From the NCBI GenBank assembly GCA_964627605.1, contig CAZVGZ010000005.1:62001-126000 (forward strand): a stretch of DNA of 64,000 nucleotides. The letters run 5' to 3'. The notes under the pieces are model-generated. The model was not told the origin of the DNA and ran no database searches. It saw nothing but the letters and a program-made list of their open reading frames with translations. Below are positions 10,101-17,830 of the stretch, piece by piece. Position numbers and translations under genes: made by a program. The DNA comes from CAZVGZ01 sp964627605 (GTDB lineage: Bacteria; Latescibacterota; MWCZ01; CAZVGZ01). The stretch's first letter is position 1, and each line of letters starts with the position of its first letter.

Positions 10101-10363
10101 ACATAGTTGCCCTGACGCAAGCGCCCGGTGAGGATGAGCTCTCCGCGCTCGTTGCGGTCACCTCGCAGCGTGTCAGCACCCTCTGGAATGGGGCTGGGCG
10201 GGAGTGTATTCACCGCTGCGACCACTTGAGATGTAGTGTCGGCGGTTGCATTATCCGTCTGCGCCAAAGCCTGTGAAGGCGATAGCACCACCGCAGCGGA
10301 AAACAGAATCGTCGCCGCGATAGATCGGCCTGTAACTCTTTCAGCAGTTCGTATCATATGCAT
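4199..10363 (-). CDS. Giant secreted beta-helix / cadherin-like tandem-repeat protein
   Basis: Cell-surface or secreted protein of 2,054 residues, probably adhesive; no catalytic motif was seen. The ATG at 10363 is chosen over upstream ATGs because GAGGGG (10371-10376) lies 7 bases before it and a clean signal peptide follows, ending near SQALAQ. Residues about 75-440 are a right-handed parallel beta-helix of short N/G-rich rungs. Residues about 560-890 are FN3/Ig-like modules (MNTPVWTHEMTGN, WWRAKASDGL). Residues about 894-2054 hold twelve repeats of roughly 95 residues with the cadherin-like ND-P-P...EDxxxxxxL...D.D pattern ('tandem-95' type, probably calcium binding). Repeats 4-7 and 8-11 are duplicates. 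No sorting domain or anchor is present at the C-terminus (ends APAPTN), so export or attachment is unclear. Domain edges are approximate. Confidence 0.88.
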   Translation of the reverse strand: MHMIRTAERVTGRSIAATILFSAAVVLSPSQALAQTDNATADTTSQVVAAVNTLPPSPIPEGADTLRGDRNERGELILTGRLRQGNYVVNDDLLVPDDESLRLDPGVSLYFLRGETINDKFNIKIQGELDAVGTEEEPIVFTSGLREPSARSKWRDRYWGGIMIIGSKAKAELNWGRIVHAEVAIQIRKGVDAIAFTLPSDGSAETETFSAEKIGGDVETDTTALPTGPVRIANTTVDSSAYVGITTSGVVNNVVLEDNLIQGGTTGIACEEGATPIIRGNRILGNRSIGLQLTGGSHPLVETNTVASNNTAGIICAGNSNPGINDCVIAKNGVGVSITESSPNLERCTIAGNDFSGIVLHGNSSVRVTDSNLRSNGYYQIDNRGPNEIDATGNWWGKKLSETDRPRVYDSDAVPEGTDNRPGWINAGRTLSEPNPNAPGAPDRAKSLTLFTDANHSEALGERTISNGDTIYIEIVAEDESPYLEDEAAIVLTTSGGQMGRMTWVLTEQSPAGGIYRGYFVASLAEGNPNTTIVLANDQTIQIFTATEPPIKTEARFVSLAPETIGLKVDGEREPGSLINPHPVFTWAFYDNEGDPQTASQIEVGDDPAWMNTPVWTHEMTGNRTEAEYDGLQLERGTTYYIRVRVHDGFNFGDWAENQFRMNTIPPPPMPSEPENGALVTSDEAQPPVVIENCVDADGDKISYRFEAYYDEEMTRRKKVGGRHASPGDVPIVEDPSGRTTWSSMPALFENSRIWWRAKASDGLEESDWSEVWSFTLNTEDQDIFPFKLLGPPNDSAVVTTQPTFTWEYTYDPDPGESVEFLVRYGRDRDLVLNGAGKITPLTPRSEQSYHVPGVDRLSDNKWYWWNVWAKYTDSDETVLVAGEGPRRFFTNSENDPPEFAAISPLVIKEDKPSSIFVISRYVSDEDNAPSDLTYKVEGTPHIEASIDADTRLTLTPERNWYGGPEYIRLMAADPILMTDVRFAEFMLEVNVEPANDPPTLTVFDPVTINEDGQVLVELGSHAEDIDNSPSQLIWSAAYDDSRLKVEINGGTATITGVRNWNGGPEPVTLTVRDPGGSKATTRIQVTVTSVNDAPVVTQIPDLKFKEDQSASITLDHYVKDVDNLKSQLKWTAQIPPPLLVSIDEGTRTARVSAPENWNGTGLRLGLTVADPSGASNTITLTVNIEGINDPPVIKQIPDREWNEDTTIELTLDDYVTDNDHDHAELIWTATGQQQIQVVINPRLRRATLSQPPNWYGGPERVRFTVKDPANGTATSKAAFKVKSVPEIPIFTRIPAISFEEDGTATLALDKYLSDPDHQPAQLTITATSGANVKAQLNRASRVITFNAPDNWSGGPQAIRITARDSDGGQAVAEVPVTVTPVNDVPVLRNIPAVAFKEDETATINLGQYVTDVDDTQFRWSATGQEQVNVRIDPATSIATFSAPSNWNGGPERITITVTDTKGGTAEKRVPATVRAVNDPPVLATVPVVTFAEDGSFTLDIAQYVTDPDDADAQMTVRVTGARQVRTQVNGTTISFSAAPDWNGQESLNVSVTDPSRGLSQGALAVTVRPVNDPPVIKQIPDREWNEDTTIELTLDDYVTDNDHDHAELIWTATGQQQIQVVINPRLRRATLSQPPNWYGGPERVRFTVKDPANGTATSKAAFKVKSVPEIPIFTRIPAISFEEDGTATLALDKYLSDPDHQPAQLTITATSGANVKAQLNRASRVITFNAPDNWSGGPQAIRITARDSDGGQAVAEVPVTVTPVNDVPVLRNIPAVAFKEDETATINLGQYVTDVDDTQFRWSATGQEQVNVRIDPATSIATFSAPSNWNGGPERITITVTDTKGGTAEKRVPATVRAVNDPPVLATVPVVTFAEDGSFTLDIAQYVTDPDDADAQMTVRVTGARQVRTQVNGTTISFSAAPDWNGQESLNVSVTDPSRGLSQGALAVTVRPVNDPPTTSNIPAMSFNQGGQGTLNLSRYGSDEEDSQLTWRVQGATGGLTVNIAGQVLTASAAADFSGSVTVSLIVADRESATASASLAITVRAVAAPAPTN
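4490..5638. repeat. Exact 1,149-bp tandem duplication inside the giant gene, copy 1
   Basis: This unit and the next are offset by exactly 1,149 bases (383 codons) and are identical wherever compared, including both overlapping antisense translations. The unit encodes four cadherin-like repeats and keeps the frame. Identity starts at the shared AGGCGGATCGTT and breaks just outside it on both sides. Confidence 0.93.
5639..6787. repeat. Exact 1,149-bp tandem duplication inside the giant gene, copy 2
   Basis: Second copy, immediately adjacent to the first. After the last shared bases (about 6799) the sequence diverges into the single-copy repeat region. The absence of visible third-position changes implies a very recent duplication, ongoing gene conversion, or an assembly artefact. 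Confidence 0.93.
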
Positions 10364-10518
10364 CAGCGAGCCCCTCACTTCTCGCATTGTGCCTATTTGC
10401 CGCCACCGGCAGGCGCCGGTCTCGGTGCTATCCAATATTAGAGATGATCCGCCTCAGGTCAAGCGTGGTACCCACTTTTAAAAATATTGACGCGGTTTTT
10501 GATGGACACAACCGCCAC

Positions 10519-11001
10519 CTAGGGCGATGGTTTCTCGCCAGTTGAATCGACCGCCGCCGCCATGGCAGCGCGCCGCTTCATGTTCTCGGATTCAGTAACA
10601 CTGTCTGCCCAAGCCACCAGTTTCGCTGGTGCGGTAGCCCTCGCGTTGGCGATAAACGTCGAGTCCATATGAATCCGCCTGATCTGTACATCTCGATCCA
10701 GGAGACCATCGCGCATCCTGATGGTGTACCCCGCCAGTGAGACCTCTTCAATCCTGATGCTTATCGGTCTCTCCACTGGCGACAAAAACAGCTCCGAGAG
10801 TGTCGTTGCGTACCGACCCTTCTGCGCAAAAAATGCGTCCTGGCAAATCAGAATGTCAGCTTTGGTATCTGTGAAACGCGCTTCTTCGTAGATCAGGCGA
10901 TCATCGAGTTTGTAGTGACTCCACCAGCCCCACACACCAAGCCCGATTACTAGCTCAAACCCCAAAAACCACCATATTACCCTCCGCGAGCGGTCTTTCA
11001 T
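10519..11001 (-). CDS. Hypothetical membrane-anchored protein
   Basis: Not recognised. The 160-residue product has a basic N-terminus (MKDRSRR) and one hydrophobic helix at residues about 9-27, with a predicted extracytoplasmic remainder. That part includes FFAQKGRYATTLSEL at about residues 57-71, loosely like the 'YP..L..L' region of pseudopilin-type proteins, but a pilin cleavage motif is missing. The start is supported by GAGG about 5 bases before the ATG. It sits between the mannosidase and the giant surface protein on the same strand. A role linked to either neighbour is only a guess. Confidence 0.7.
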   Translation of the reverse strand: MKDRSRRVIWWFLGFELVIGLGVWGWWSHYKLDDRLIYEEARFTDTKADILICQDAFFAQKGRYATTLSELFLSPVERPISIRIEEVSLAGYTIRMRDGLLDRDVQIRRIHMDSTFIANARATAPAKLVAWADSVTESENMKRRAAMAAAVDSTGEKPSP

Positions 11002-11062
11002 ATCCGCCTCGGACCTCCCTCTGTGCTAACCCTGACCATACATCCTGTGCAGCGATCTGCAG

Positions 11063-13909
11063 CTACCCCACCCGAATCGAGGTTATGCCGTGCGCTGGTA
11101 CGTCTACCGTGATGACACGACGGTCAATGGAAGCCACCGCCCCTTCGATAGGCCTCTCAAGCAGGTCTACATGCGTCGCAGTCGCACCAGCCGCGCAGAG
11201 CGACTCATGCAGCGTTATCGCTAAGCAGGTATCTCTGCCTTCGGTCTCGTACATCCTGATTATCACCGCGTCCTCGCCCTCGGCTTTCTTGACAGCAGCG
11301 AGTATCACGTTCGGCGCATCAAACGAGATCGACTCACGGGATATTGGAAGCGGGCCTTCATGCACATCTGCTCCAACCACCACGAGCGGTTGGTTTAGCG
11401 CTGATCCGGCTTTGATTGCGTCTGCTGGGGTCCAACCGCCTGAATGGGGCATCACAGACATACGGATCGCGTGCTCTCCCAAATCGGGTAGAGGGTCCGG
11501 GTCGTAGCTCCCGCGAAGAAGCGTGGTCCTTAGTGTGCTGCCGTCAAGCGAGTGGCCGTATTTGGAGTCGTTGGACACGAGAAGTCCAGCGTCCTTCCAA
11601 AGCTCCTTTATCCCTGCACACCCACAGACGTCCACCCACCTTTGCGAGGGAACCTCCTCGCCGCCGCTAAGATCGCGTTCTACTGTGCCGTAGGGGGTCT
11701 CATAACGTGGGGTAGCGTCTTTGAGCGCGACAGGCATCCGCATCCTGAGCATGGGCACTCCCCGCTCTGGGGTGCCTCGCTCCAACCAGTTGATGCTCAC
11801 CTCAATCTCCACACGCGGGTCGCCGGCACGAACGATTGTTCGCAGCGTCACAGATGAGTCGTGTATGTCGATTTTTGCCGTCGCGACACCCTGGTGTGGA
11901 CCTAACTCGAAATTGAGAGATTTGAGCTTCAGCGGTGTCTCCACCGACTCAAGGTCGCCGATGACCCAAGCGGTCATCCCGTGGTGACGCTCGATGCAAA
12001 ACTCAAGCACCGCCATGGGATCGTTCTCAACTGCGAGATCAATCCCTGTACTCTTGTCGATCAGGTGCGAAATCCCGCCTGTGAGGTTGTCGATTTCAAC
12101 ACGAACAAATTCATTCTCCATCACACCGGGTGCCGGGCTTGTAACGCCAGGGGCTGTATCTGATCCATGTCCCTGTCTTACCAGATATGTCCGCCAACCC
12201 AGGGGCGGAACGTCAGTCGCTGGAAAGACAACGTCGGTGTATTTGTGGCCCCAGTAGGTTCCGGTCCCAACAACTTGGGCTGGAATCGTTCTTCCTTCGT
12301 CGTTCTTCACCTCAATGCGCCCGGCTTCCCAATCAACGTTCCAGACACTCGCGGCGACAACTTCGCTGCGAGACCACCCCTGCGGGTTGAAGACCACGAA
12401 TGGTCGGTCCTCGGGGGCGCCACCGTCGTAACCTGAAACGTTGCCGCTGCCGCTGCCATATCCGGCGCCAGCACCGATCGCTGGTCCGACTTTGGAGCCG
12501 CTATCGTGCGTTCGTCGAACAGAGCTGGTGTCAACCATGGCGGCGATCGCTCTAAGCGACTGTGTCTGAGCCATTTCCGCCCTTGTAGCGGTCTCCTGGA
12601 ACATTGCGCTTGCGTACTCAGTGGTGGCTTTCACGCCAGAACCTGGGAGAATGTCGTGGAACTGGTTGAAAAGAACCCCGATCCAGCCCTCGCGCAGTCG
12701 TTCTTCTGGATAGGGAACGCCCACCTCTTTCCACCCCAGCACCGATGCTGCTTCAGCGCTTACCAGGCTATATGCGCCGTAGCGGTTGGCGCGTTTGATG
12801 CTGGCCTGGGTCGTGTAGCAACCTGTGAACTCAAAATTCAACTCCCGATCCAGTACCGGCCACTTGTCGCCATGTTTTTCAAGCATCTCGTAGAAAGGCT
12901 TGGTGGTAGAAAGCTCGATATTTGGGAATATCGGCCACTCGTTCATTATGGCGGCCATATCCAGATGTTGACGCGTCGGACCACCTCCGTGATCGCCCAC
13001 ACCGTAGACGTTCATCCACCCCTTCATGCCGGTCTCTTGGGCGAACGTCGCCATATGTTTGGCGATGCCTGCATCTATCTCCCAGTTGTACCAGGTTATC
13101 TCCCGATAGACGAGTACCCTTGAGCCATCAGGGGCCTGCCACCAAAACACTGATGGTTCCGGAGTGGGATTCTTGCCGCCTCGGCACATGTAGTAGCGTG
13201 TAACACCTGAGCGCGCCAAGAATGAGGGGATTGTATTGGCGTGCCCAAAAGTATCCGGCTCCCAATCTATCGGAATATCGTCTGCTCCAAGGCCAATCAC
13301 GTCCTGCATAAACCGCCGGGTGTACAGATAGTGACGGCAGAGGCTTTCACCAGAGGCGAGGTTTTTGTCGCCTTGCACCCACGTCGAGGCGGTGACCTCC
13401 CACTGCCCTTGGGCTATCCTCTCTCTGATCCGCTCAAAAAGCGCCGGGTTGTGAAGGCGTATCGCGTCGTAGACACTGGCTTGGCTCTCGGAGTAGCAGA
13501 AATCTGGATACTCTTCCATCAATCGGTCTACAGTGAGGAAAGTATCGTTGGCAACGCTCACGGTCTCAGGCCATGACCACATCCAGTTCATGTCGATGTG
13601 ACCATGCCCGACACACCATATCGTGTACTCCTTGGCGAAAGTGCCGATGGGAGCTAACAGCGATTCAGCTTCTCTCGTCGCCGCCTTTACGTCCTCCAAT
13701 GAGCCGGTCTCAACCGCAGGATGGACCCGACCAACCGCCTTCTCCAACAACGCTCGCCATGTGGCTTCTTGCTCGGGATGAACATTAGTGAACTCTGCGG
13801 CAAACTCGGCCTGGCCCACAAACCTTTCCACCGCTTTCCTAAAAGGCTCGGCAGCGCTTGATGCCTCGTCTCTTAAGTCAATTAGCGCGGCAGAAAGTGA
13901 TTCTGGCAT
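11063..13909 (-). CDS. Glycoside hydrolase family 38 alpha-mannosidase
   Basis: Hydrolyses alpha-linked mannose from glycans, probably in the cytoplasm since no signal peptide is visible. ATG at 13909 with GGGAG 8 bases upstream; the longer reading starts at a TTG. The product is 948 residues, normal for bacterial GH38. The zinc site motif HGHIDMNW lies at residues 102-109. The nucleophile region WEPDTFGH is near 216-223, with Asp219 as nucleophile. The GH38 middle region has QFHDILPGSG, and a C-terminal beta-sandwich follows. A glycine/serine-rich insert (GAGAGYGSGSG) sits just before the C-terminal half and is probably a linker. It fits the glycan-degrading character of the window. Confidence 0.95.
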   Translation of the reverse strand: MPESLSAALIDLRDEASSAAEPFRKAVERFVGQAEFAAEFTNVHPEQEATWRALLEKAVGRVHPAVETGSLEDVKAATREAESLLAPIGTFAKEYTIWCVGHGHIDMNWMWSWPETVSVANDTFLTVDRLMEEYPDFCYSESQASVYDAIRLHNPALFERIRERIAQGQWEVTASTWVQGDKNLASGESLCRHYLYTRRFMQDVIGLGADDIPIDWEPDTFGHANTIPSFLARSGVTRYYMCRGGKNPTPEPSVFWWQAPDGSRVLVYREITWYNWEIDAGIAKHMATFAQETGMKGWMNVYGVGDHGGGPTRQHLDMAAIMNEWPIFPNIELSTTKPFYEMLEKHGDKWPVLDRELNFEFTGCYTTQASIKRANRYGAYSLVSAEAASVLGWKEVGVPYPEERLREGWIGVLFNQFHDILPGSGVKATTEYASAMFQETATRAEMAQTQSLRAIAAMVDTSSVRRTHDSGSKVGPAIGAGAGYGSGSGNVSGYDGGAPEDRPFVVFNPQGWSRSEVVAASVWNVDWEAGRIEVKNDEGRTIPAQVVGTGTYWGHKYTDVVFPATDVPPLGWRTYLVRQGHGSDTAPGVTSPAPGVMENEFVRVEIDNLTGGISHLIDKSTGIDLAVENDPMAVLEFCIERHHGMTAWVIGDLESVETPLKLKSLNFELGPHQGVATAKIDIHDSSVTLRTIVRAGDPRVEIEVSINWLERGTPERGVPMLRMRMPVALKDATPRYETPYGTVERDLSGGEEVPSQRWVDVCGCAGIKELWKDAGLLVSNDSKYGHSLDGSTLRTTLLRGSYDPDPLPDLGEHAIRMSVMPHSGGWTPADAIKAGSALNQPLVVVGADVHEGPLPISRESISFDAPNVILAAVKKAEGEDAVIIRMYETEGRDTCLAITLHESLCAAGATATHVDLLERPIEGAVASIDRRVITVDVPAHGITSIRVG

Positions 13910-14070
13910 GGATCGATCTCCCAAAGTTCAAGTCTTATCGATTACGCACGCAGGCCCTATCAGGCTAAGATAACGGATTTAGGGCAAAATGCGGAGGGTT
14001 ATCAATCAGCAGAACAGATGTTGACTGCGTTGACGGCAAACTGCACCGCGGCGGTCGAACTGTCGCGGCT

Positions 14071-14730
14071 TCAGGTGCCGCTCAAATCCCAAACGGTGTG
14101 GGCGACAGCCAGCGTCTCGTTCCTAGTGTGGTCCAAGACGGCGTGAATGAAGGTGTTGTCGGCGTTGGGGAAGTGCGTCCAGCATCCAGATCAGGTAGCG
14201 CACGTTGTTAACGTGTCCGTTGGCGTCGATGTCGCCGGGCGTGACCTGTATGTCTGAAAAAGGAACGGACGGCTCAAAATCAGGGAGTGCTTCCATCGGC
14301 AGATCCCGAAAAACGTCGGGAAGCGCTCCGTAGGCTTCGGTGATCGTTTTGGGAATCAGGGCAGGCCGTTTGGAGTTGAGATCGAACAGCACATAGACCG
14401 CCGCAGCTTCAGCGATGGTGTTTCCGTGGGAGTCGGTGATTAGAAAATCGCGGCGAGACCTAGTCCTCCCGACCTCCACTGGCCAGGTGGCGACAGTGAA
14501 GACCGACCGCCATGTTGGAAGAGAAACGAGATTCACTCTGAGCCTGACCCGCGCCCAACCTCTTGATGCTGCATTGAGCCAGTCAGAACCCCGTCCCACC
14601 GAAGTAGCGCCGCTTCCTGGGTGGCGTCGAGCAGCGCCGTTGGGCGCAATCTAAGGTCGCTGTCCACATCCTGATATCTGACGCCGAAGCTCGCGATAAA
14701 GCGCGACCCGTCGAGATGGGGCTCACTCAT
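14071..14730 (-). pseudogene. Acyl-ACP thioesterase, two frameshifts and an internal deletion
   Basis: Hot-dog-fold thioesterase that would release fatty acids from acyl carrier protein. The start ATG (14730) follows the TGA of the upstream hydrolase with no gap. Residues 1-50 are in one frame (YQDVDSDLRLRPTALLDATQ). The match then continues in the next frame as GSDWLNAASRGWARVRLRVN and on to VNNVRYLIWMLDALP, and returns to the first frame as NADNTFIHAVLDH to a TGA at 14071. Both shifts fall at four-base C/G runs (14589-14592 and 14167-14170), and one added and one removed base would restore the frame. About 35 residues that the family usually has after VNNVRYL...DALP are missing. Decay or sequencing error are both possible. 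Confidence 0.75.
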
Positions 14731-15501
14731 TCAATCGATTTCCGCGTCCACTATCAAAATCTCCTCTTCACCGAAAACGCCCTCTGCTATCACGGTTCCG
14801 CCTGGACCGGTGGCAACACTTCCGCCGTAGACGGGAAAATCTTTCCACACCCCCTCTGTGATTATTCCAACGGAATCGACGCCGAGGATGTAGATGTCGT
14901 GGCGCGCTGAGAGGATGCTGTAGGAGTGACGCCACTGCTTGTTGTTCGTACGGTCGTCCACTGCCTTCTTTGGAGGGATGGCCCACGCCACGGGGCTCAA
15001 GATCAGTTTGGCCCCAAGCCCAGCCATCGTGTCGGTGATCCAATGCATGTTTGTAAAGCAGTCTGCGCAGATCGGTGTGCCGATATTGCCCAGGCGGGTC
15101 TCGGCAACCTGCACTATCATGCCGTTATGGTAGACGTCTTGCTTTAGCCAGTTGCGCGCGGTGTTGATTTTTCGATGGACAGTGAGGATTTCGCCATGGT
15201 CGTCAATCAGCACCGCTGAGTTGTATGTCCTGTCACCAGCCTTTTCGATGAGACCGCAGACCACGTGGACACCGAGATCAGACGCCTTTGAAGCCAGACG
15301 ATCGCTGTTGGGCCCAGGGATCGGCTGCGCCAAGGCTGCTGTGCTGTCGGACAGCCAGCCCACATCTGCTGCTTCAGGCAACACTATAATATCTGCGTCC
15401 TTTTCAGCGGCTTCGTCGATTGCTGCCTCTATCCTCGAAAGGTTCTGTTCAACTTGAGAGGTGTGGACGGCGATTTGCGCCATCGCGATGCGAACGGTCA
15501 T
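14731..15501 (-). CDS. Carbon-nitrogen hydrolase (nitrilase/omega-amidase superfamily)
   Basis: Hydrolyses a non-peptide C-N bond (amide or nitrile); the exact substrate is not predictable. The catalytic triad is visible: Glu43 in VLPEAAD, Lys111 in VHRKIN and Cys145 in TPICADC. Length 256 residues. The second ATG (15501) has GGAG 6 bases upstream and begins at the conserved first strand (MTVRIAMAQIAV), so it is preferred over the ATG at 15513. The TGA is followed directly by the thioesterase ATG, indicating one transcript. aroQ lies just downstream of 15555 in the 5' direction and may be in the same operon. Confidence 0.92.
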   Translation of the reverse strand: MTVRIAMAQIAVHTSQVEQNLSRIEAAIDEAAEKDADIIVLPEAADVGWLSDSTAALAQPIPGPNSDRLASKASDLGVHVVCGLIEKAGDRTYNSAVLIDDHGEILTVHRKINTARNWLKQDVYHNGMIVQVAETRLGNIGTPICADCFTNMHWITDTMAGLGAKLILSPVAWAIPPKKAVDDRTNNKQWRHSYSILSARHDIYILGVDSVGIITEGVWKDFPVYGGSVATGPGGTVIAEGVFGEEEILIVDAEID

Positions 15502-15554
15502 TGCCCGCTCCATTTGTGGGGTGTCGAAAAAAGAGCAAGGAGGGATGTCGGATA

Positions 15555-15989
15555 TCAGGATTCGAGATGGGCGACTAGAGCCCTCAGACCAAGTCGATAG
15601 CTCAGAGGGCCGAACCCGGCGATCTGCCCCAAACAGACTGGCGCCAAAATCGAGTGATGGCGGAACTCTTCGCGCTGATGGATGTTGGATAGGTGAACTT
15701 CGACCGTCGGTAGTCCAACCCCTGAAATCGCGTCTCTAAGTGCGATGGAGTAGTGGGTGAGCGCTCCTGGATTCATTACGATCCCGTCTTGGGAGCCAAC
15801 GGCCTCCTGAATTGCGTCAACCAGAACGCCTTCTTGGTTGCTCTGAAGAGAGTTGACGGTGGCACCAAGCTCCTGACCCAGCGCTTTTACTGACTCTTCG
15901 ATCTCAGCGAGCGTTGTGCTGCTGTAGATTTCCGGCTCTCTGGTGCCCAACAGATTGAGATTGGGGCCGTTGAGAAGAAGTATCCGCAT
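15555..15989 (-). CDS. aroQ: 3-dehydroquinate dehydratase, type II
   Basis: Third step of the shikimate pathway: 3-dehydroquinate to 3-dehydroshikimate, cytoplasmic dodecamer in the family. The 144-residue length is typical. Hallmarks are NGPNLNLLGTREPEIY (7-22) with catalytic Arg17 and Tyr22, NPGALTHYSIALRDAI (73-88) with His79, and EVHLSNIHQREEFRHHS with His99. The usual Tyr in NPGAYTH is Leu here, a minor change. The start is supported by AAAAAGG 7 bases upstream. It sits just below the HD-domain gene and above the nitrilase-fold gene, all on the minus strand. Confidence 0.97.
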   Translation of the reverse strand: MRILLLNGPNLNLLGTREPEIYSSTTLAEIEESVKALGQELGATVNSLQSNQEGVLVDAIQEAVGSQDGIVMNPGALTHYSIALRDAISGVGLPTVEVHLSNIHQREEFRHHSILAPVCLGQIAGFGPLSYRLGLRALVAHLES

Positions 15990-16001
15990 CGGTTAGCCTT
16001 T

Positions 16002-16631
16002 TTATTTTTTTAGGACGAACGCGCTGTAGTCGTCAGCCATACTGATTATGACCGCGAGTTTGGAGCGATCCATGTCGCCGAAACGACCGTAACCCGCCTC
16101 AGCGCAGATGATGGCGTTTGTCTGCTGCTTGGTCAAGGTGATCCCAGCGTTGGCCGCCAGAGCGAGTGTCTGAATGTCGTCTGGAAGGTAGCGCTCGTGG
16201 TCAGGTAGATATTCGAACGGCAACTCAGTTTCTCTGGCGTCTGGACTATCCCTAAAACAGCGGTGTGCTTTGTGTATATCGTGCAGAAAACAGGCGACGA
16301 TGATATCAGAGGGGTTGAGTACGGTTTTGAACGGGGCGGGGCGTTCGTGATATAGGCTTAGGCAGAACTCAATCATCTGGTTGGTGTGTACAACCAGGCC
16401 TCCCTCCTTGTGGTGGTGACGACGACGGCCGGCTGGTGCTCGTTTGAGCCCCACCCACTCGCCGTCTGGGTCGTCTTCACCAAGTGACATCGCCAGTGAC
16501 ACAAGCTTGGTCGACAGCTCTTTGGGCTGTACCTGCTTCAGGTGTTTGACGAGTCGAGTGAACTCCGTTTCGACGGACCCCGTCACTGTATTTGGGGGGT
16601 TTGAAGCCGCATCGCTCACATTATGTCTCAA
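16002..16631 (-). CDS. HD-domain phosphohydrolase-like protein
   Basis: Predicted metal-dependent phosphohydrolase of the HD superfamily; substrate unknown (nucleotide or RNA ends are both possible). The metal-binding pattern is visible as His82 in GLVVHTNQMIEF, His117-Asp118 in CFLHDIHKAHR, and a later Asp in ISMADDYSAF. Length 209 residues. The listed start is a TTG; the GTG four codons later (16619), with GAG about 7 bases upstream, is equally plausible. It is the 5'-most gene of the long minus-strand run and diverges from the aldolase gene at 16828 across a 196-bp gap that should hold both promoters. Confidence 0.8.
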   Translation of the reverse strand: MRHNVSDAASNPPNTVTGSVETEFTRLVKHLKQVQPKELSTKLVSLAMSLGEDDPDGEWVGLKRAPAGRRRHHHKEGGLVVHTNQMIEFCLSLYHERPAPFKTVLNPSDIIVACFLHDIHKAHRCFRDSPDARETELPFEYLPDHERYLPDDIQTLALAANAGITLTKQQTNAIICAEAGYGRFGDMDRSKLAVIISMADDYSAFVLKK

Positions 16632-16827
16632 TCCGCTTTTGTTCGCTTCTAGTGCAATGAAAATCTGGATACCGTGCTGTGTTGATGATCGGTTTTGAAA
16701 ATATAGACGGCGACGTCTTGCAAAACCCCATCCGCCTTACCGTTGCGGAATCAGACGCCTGGTACCATCTTTTGAGATAGGACCTTCCGACATGGAATCG
16801 CATCGTGACACTGGAGGATAGAAGGAC

Positions 16828-17730
16828 ATGCCAGGCGAGCTAGCAGGACTGTTGCCGCCAATCGTAACGCCGTTCGTTGACGAAGAGATATCGTATGAAG
16901 GGCTAGAGGAGAACCTCAGGGTCTGGAATAAACAGGACGTACCAGGTTATGTGATTCTGGGATCGACAGGCGAGTTCGTTCACTGCACCATGGACGAGAA
17001 ATTTCAGATTTTGGCGGCGGCGCGCGAACACATTCCAGAAGATCGAGTCATGGTGGCAGGGGTGGGTGCTGACACAACCCGTGAGACCATCGGTCTCGCC
17101 GGGCACGCCGGACTTATCGGAGCGGACTATGTACTGGTTGCAGTGCCTGACTACTATAAGCCTGTGCTGAGTGAACGTCTACTGACCGCATACTACACTG
17201 AGATAGCCGACGAGAGTCCGCTGCCTGTCCTGTTGTACAACGTCCCCGCGCTGACAGCGGTGCCGCTGCCGATAGGCTTGGTCGCCGCGCTTTCCGAGCA
17301 CCCAAACATTGTTGGAATCAAGGATAGCACCGGCGACTCTGCGCAGGTCTCGGAGATCGTTCGTTTGACTCCACCGGGCTTTAGGGTGCTAGTGGGAAGC
17401 GGTACAGGGATTGTTGGCTGCATTGCCGCAGGAGCGCATGCGTTGGTGATAGCGTTGGGCAACGTTGCTCCCAAGCTGATTATGCGCGTTCTTCAGAAGT
17501 GTGAGGCGGGTGATTATGGCGCAGCCCGCCAGGCACAGGCCGAACTCAGCACTCTGTCGCAGGGCATCATCCGCAGGACCGGGATAGGCGGGATCAAAGT
17601 GGCGATGGAAATGGTGGGACTGATCGGCGGGCAGCCGAGGCGTCCGCTTCTCTCGCCGACGGATGATGAGTGCGCTGCGATACGCACTGAGCTGGAAAAC
17701 GCAGGGCTGCTCCATTCGTCGCATGGCTGA
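16828..17730 (+). CDS. Dihydrodipicolinate synthase / N-acetylneuraminate lyase family aldolase
   Basis: Class I aldolase of the DapA/NanA TIM-barrel family, 300 residues. The Schiff-base lysine is Lys165 in GIKDSTGD, the catalytic Tyr137 is in LLYNVPA, and LGSTGE (44-49) is the carboxylate-binding loop. These features fit the whole family and do not separate dapA from sugar-acid aldolases. The lack of other lysine genes and the carbohydrate-rich context favour a sugar-acid role, by inference only. A strong ribosome-binding site (AGAAGGAC) precedes the ATG. It is the first gene of the plus-strand run reaching 26 kb. Confidence 0.9.
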   Translation: MPGELAGLLPPIVTPFVDEEISYEGLEENLRVWNKQDVPGYVILGSTGEFVHCTMDEKFQILAAAREHIPEDRVMVAGVGADTTRETIGLAGHAGLIGADYVLVAVPDYYKPVLSERLLTAYYTEIADESPLPVLLYNVPALTAVPLPIGLVAALSEHPNIVGIKDSTGDSAQVSEIVRLTPPGFRVLVGSGTGIVGCIAAGAHALVIALGNVAPKLIMRVLQKCEAGDYGAARQAQAELSTLSQGIIRRTGIGGIKVAMEMVGLIGGQPRRPLLSPTDDECAAIRTELENAGLLHSSHG

Positions 17731-17830
17731 CTCAAGTTGTTGGCACTCATAGGTCGCTGCGGTCGCTCCTGGTTGACCGCCGAATTAGGGGGATAAGAAG
17801 ACTCATGGGTTTGCCTGCGGGTATGATCTG

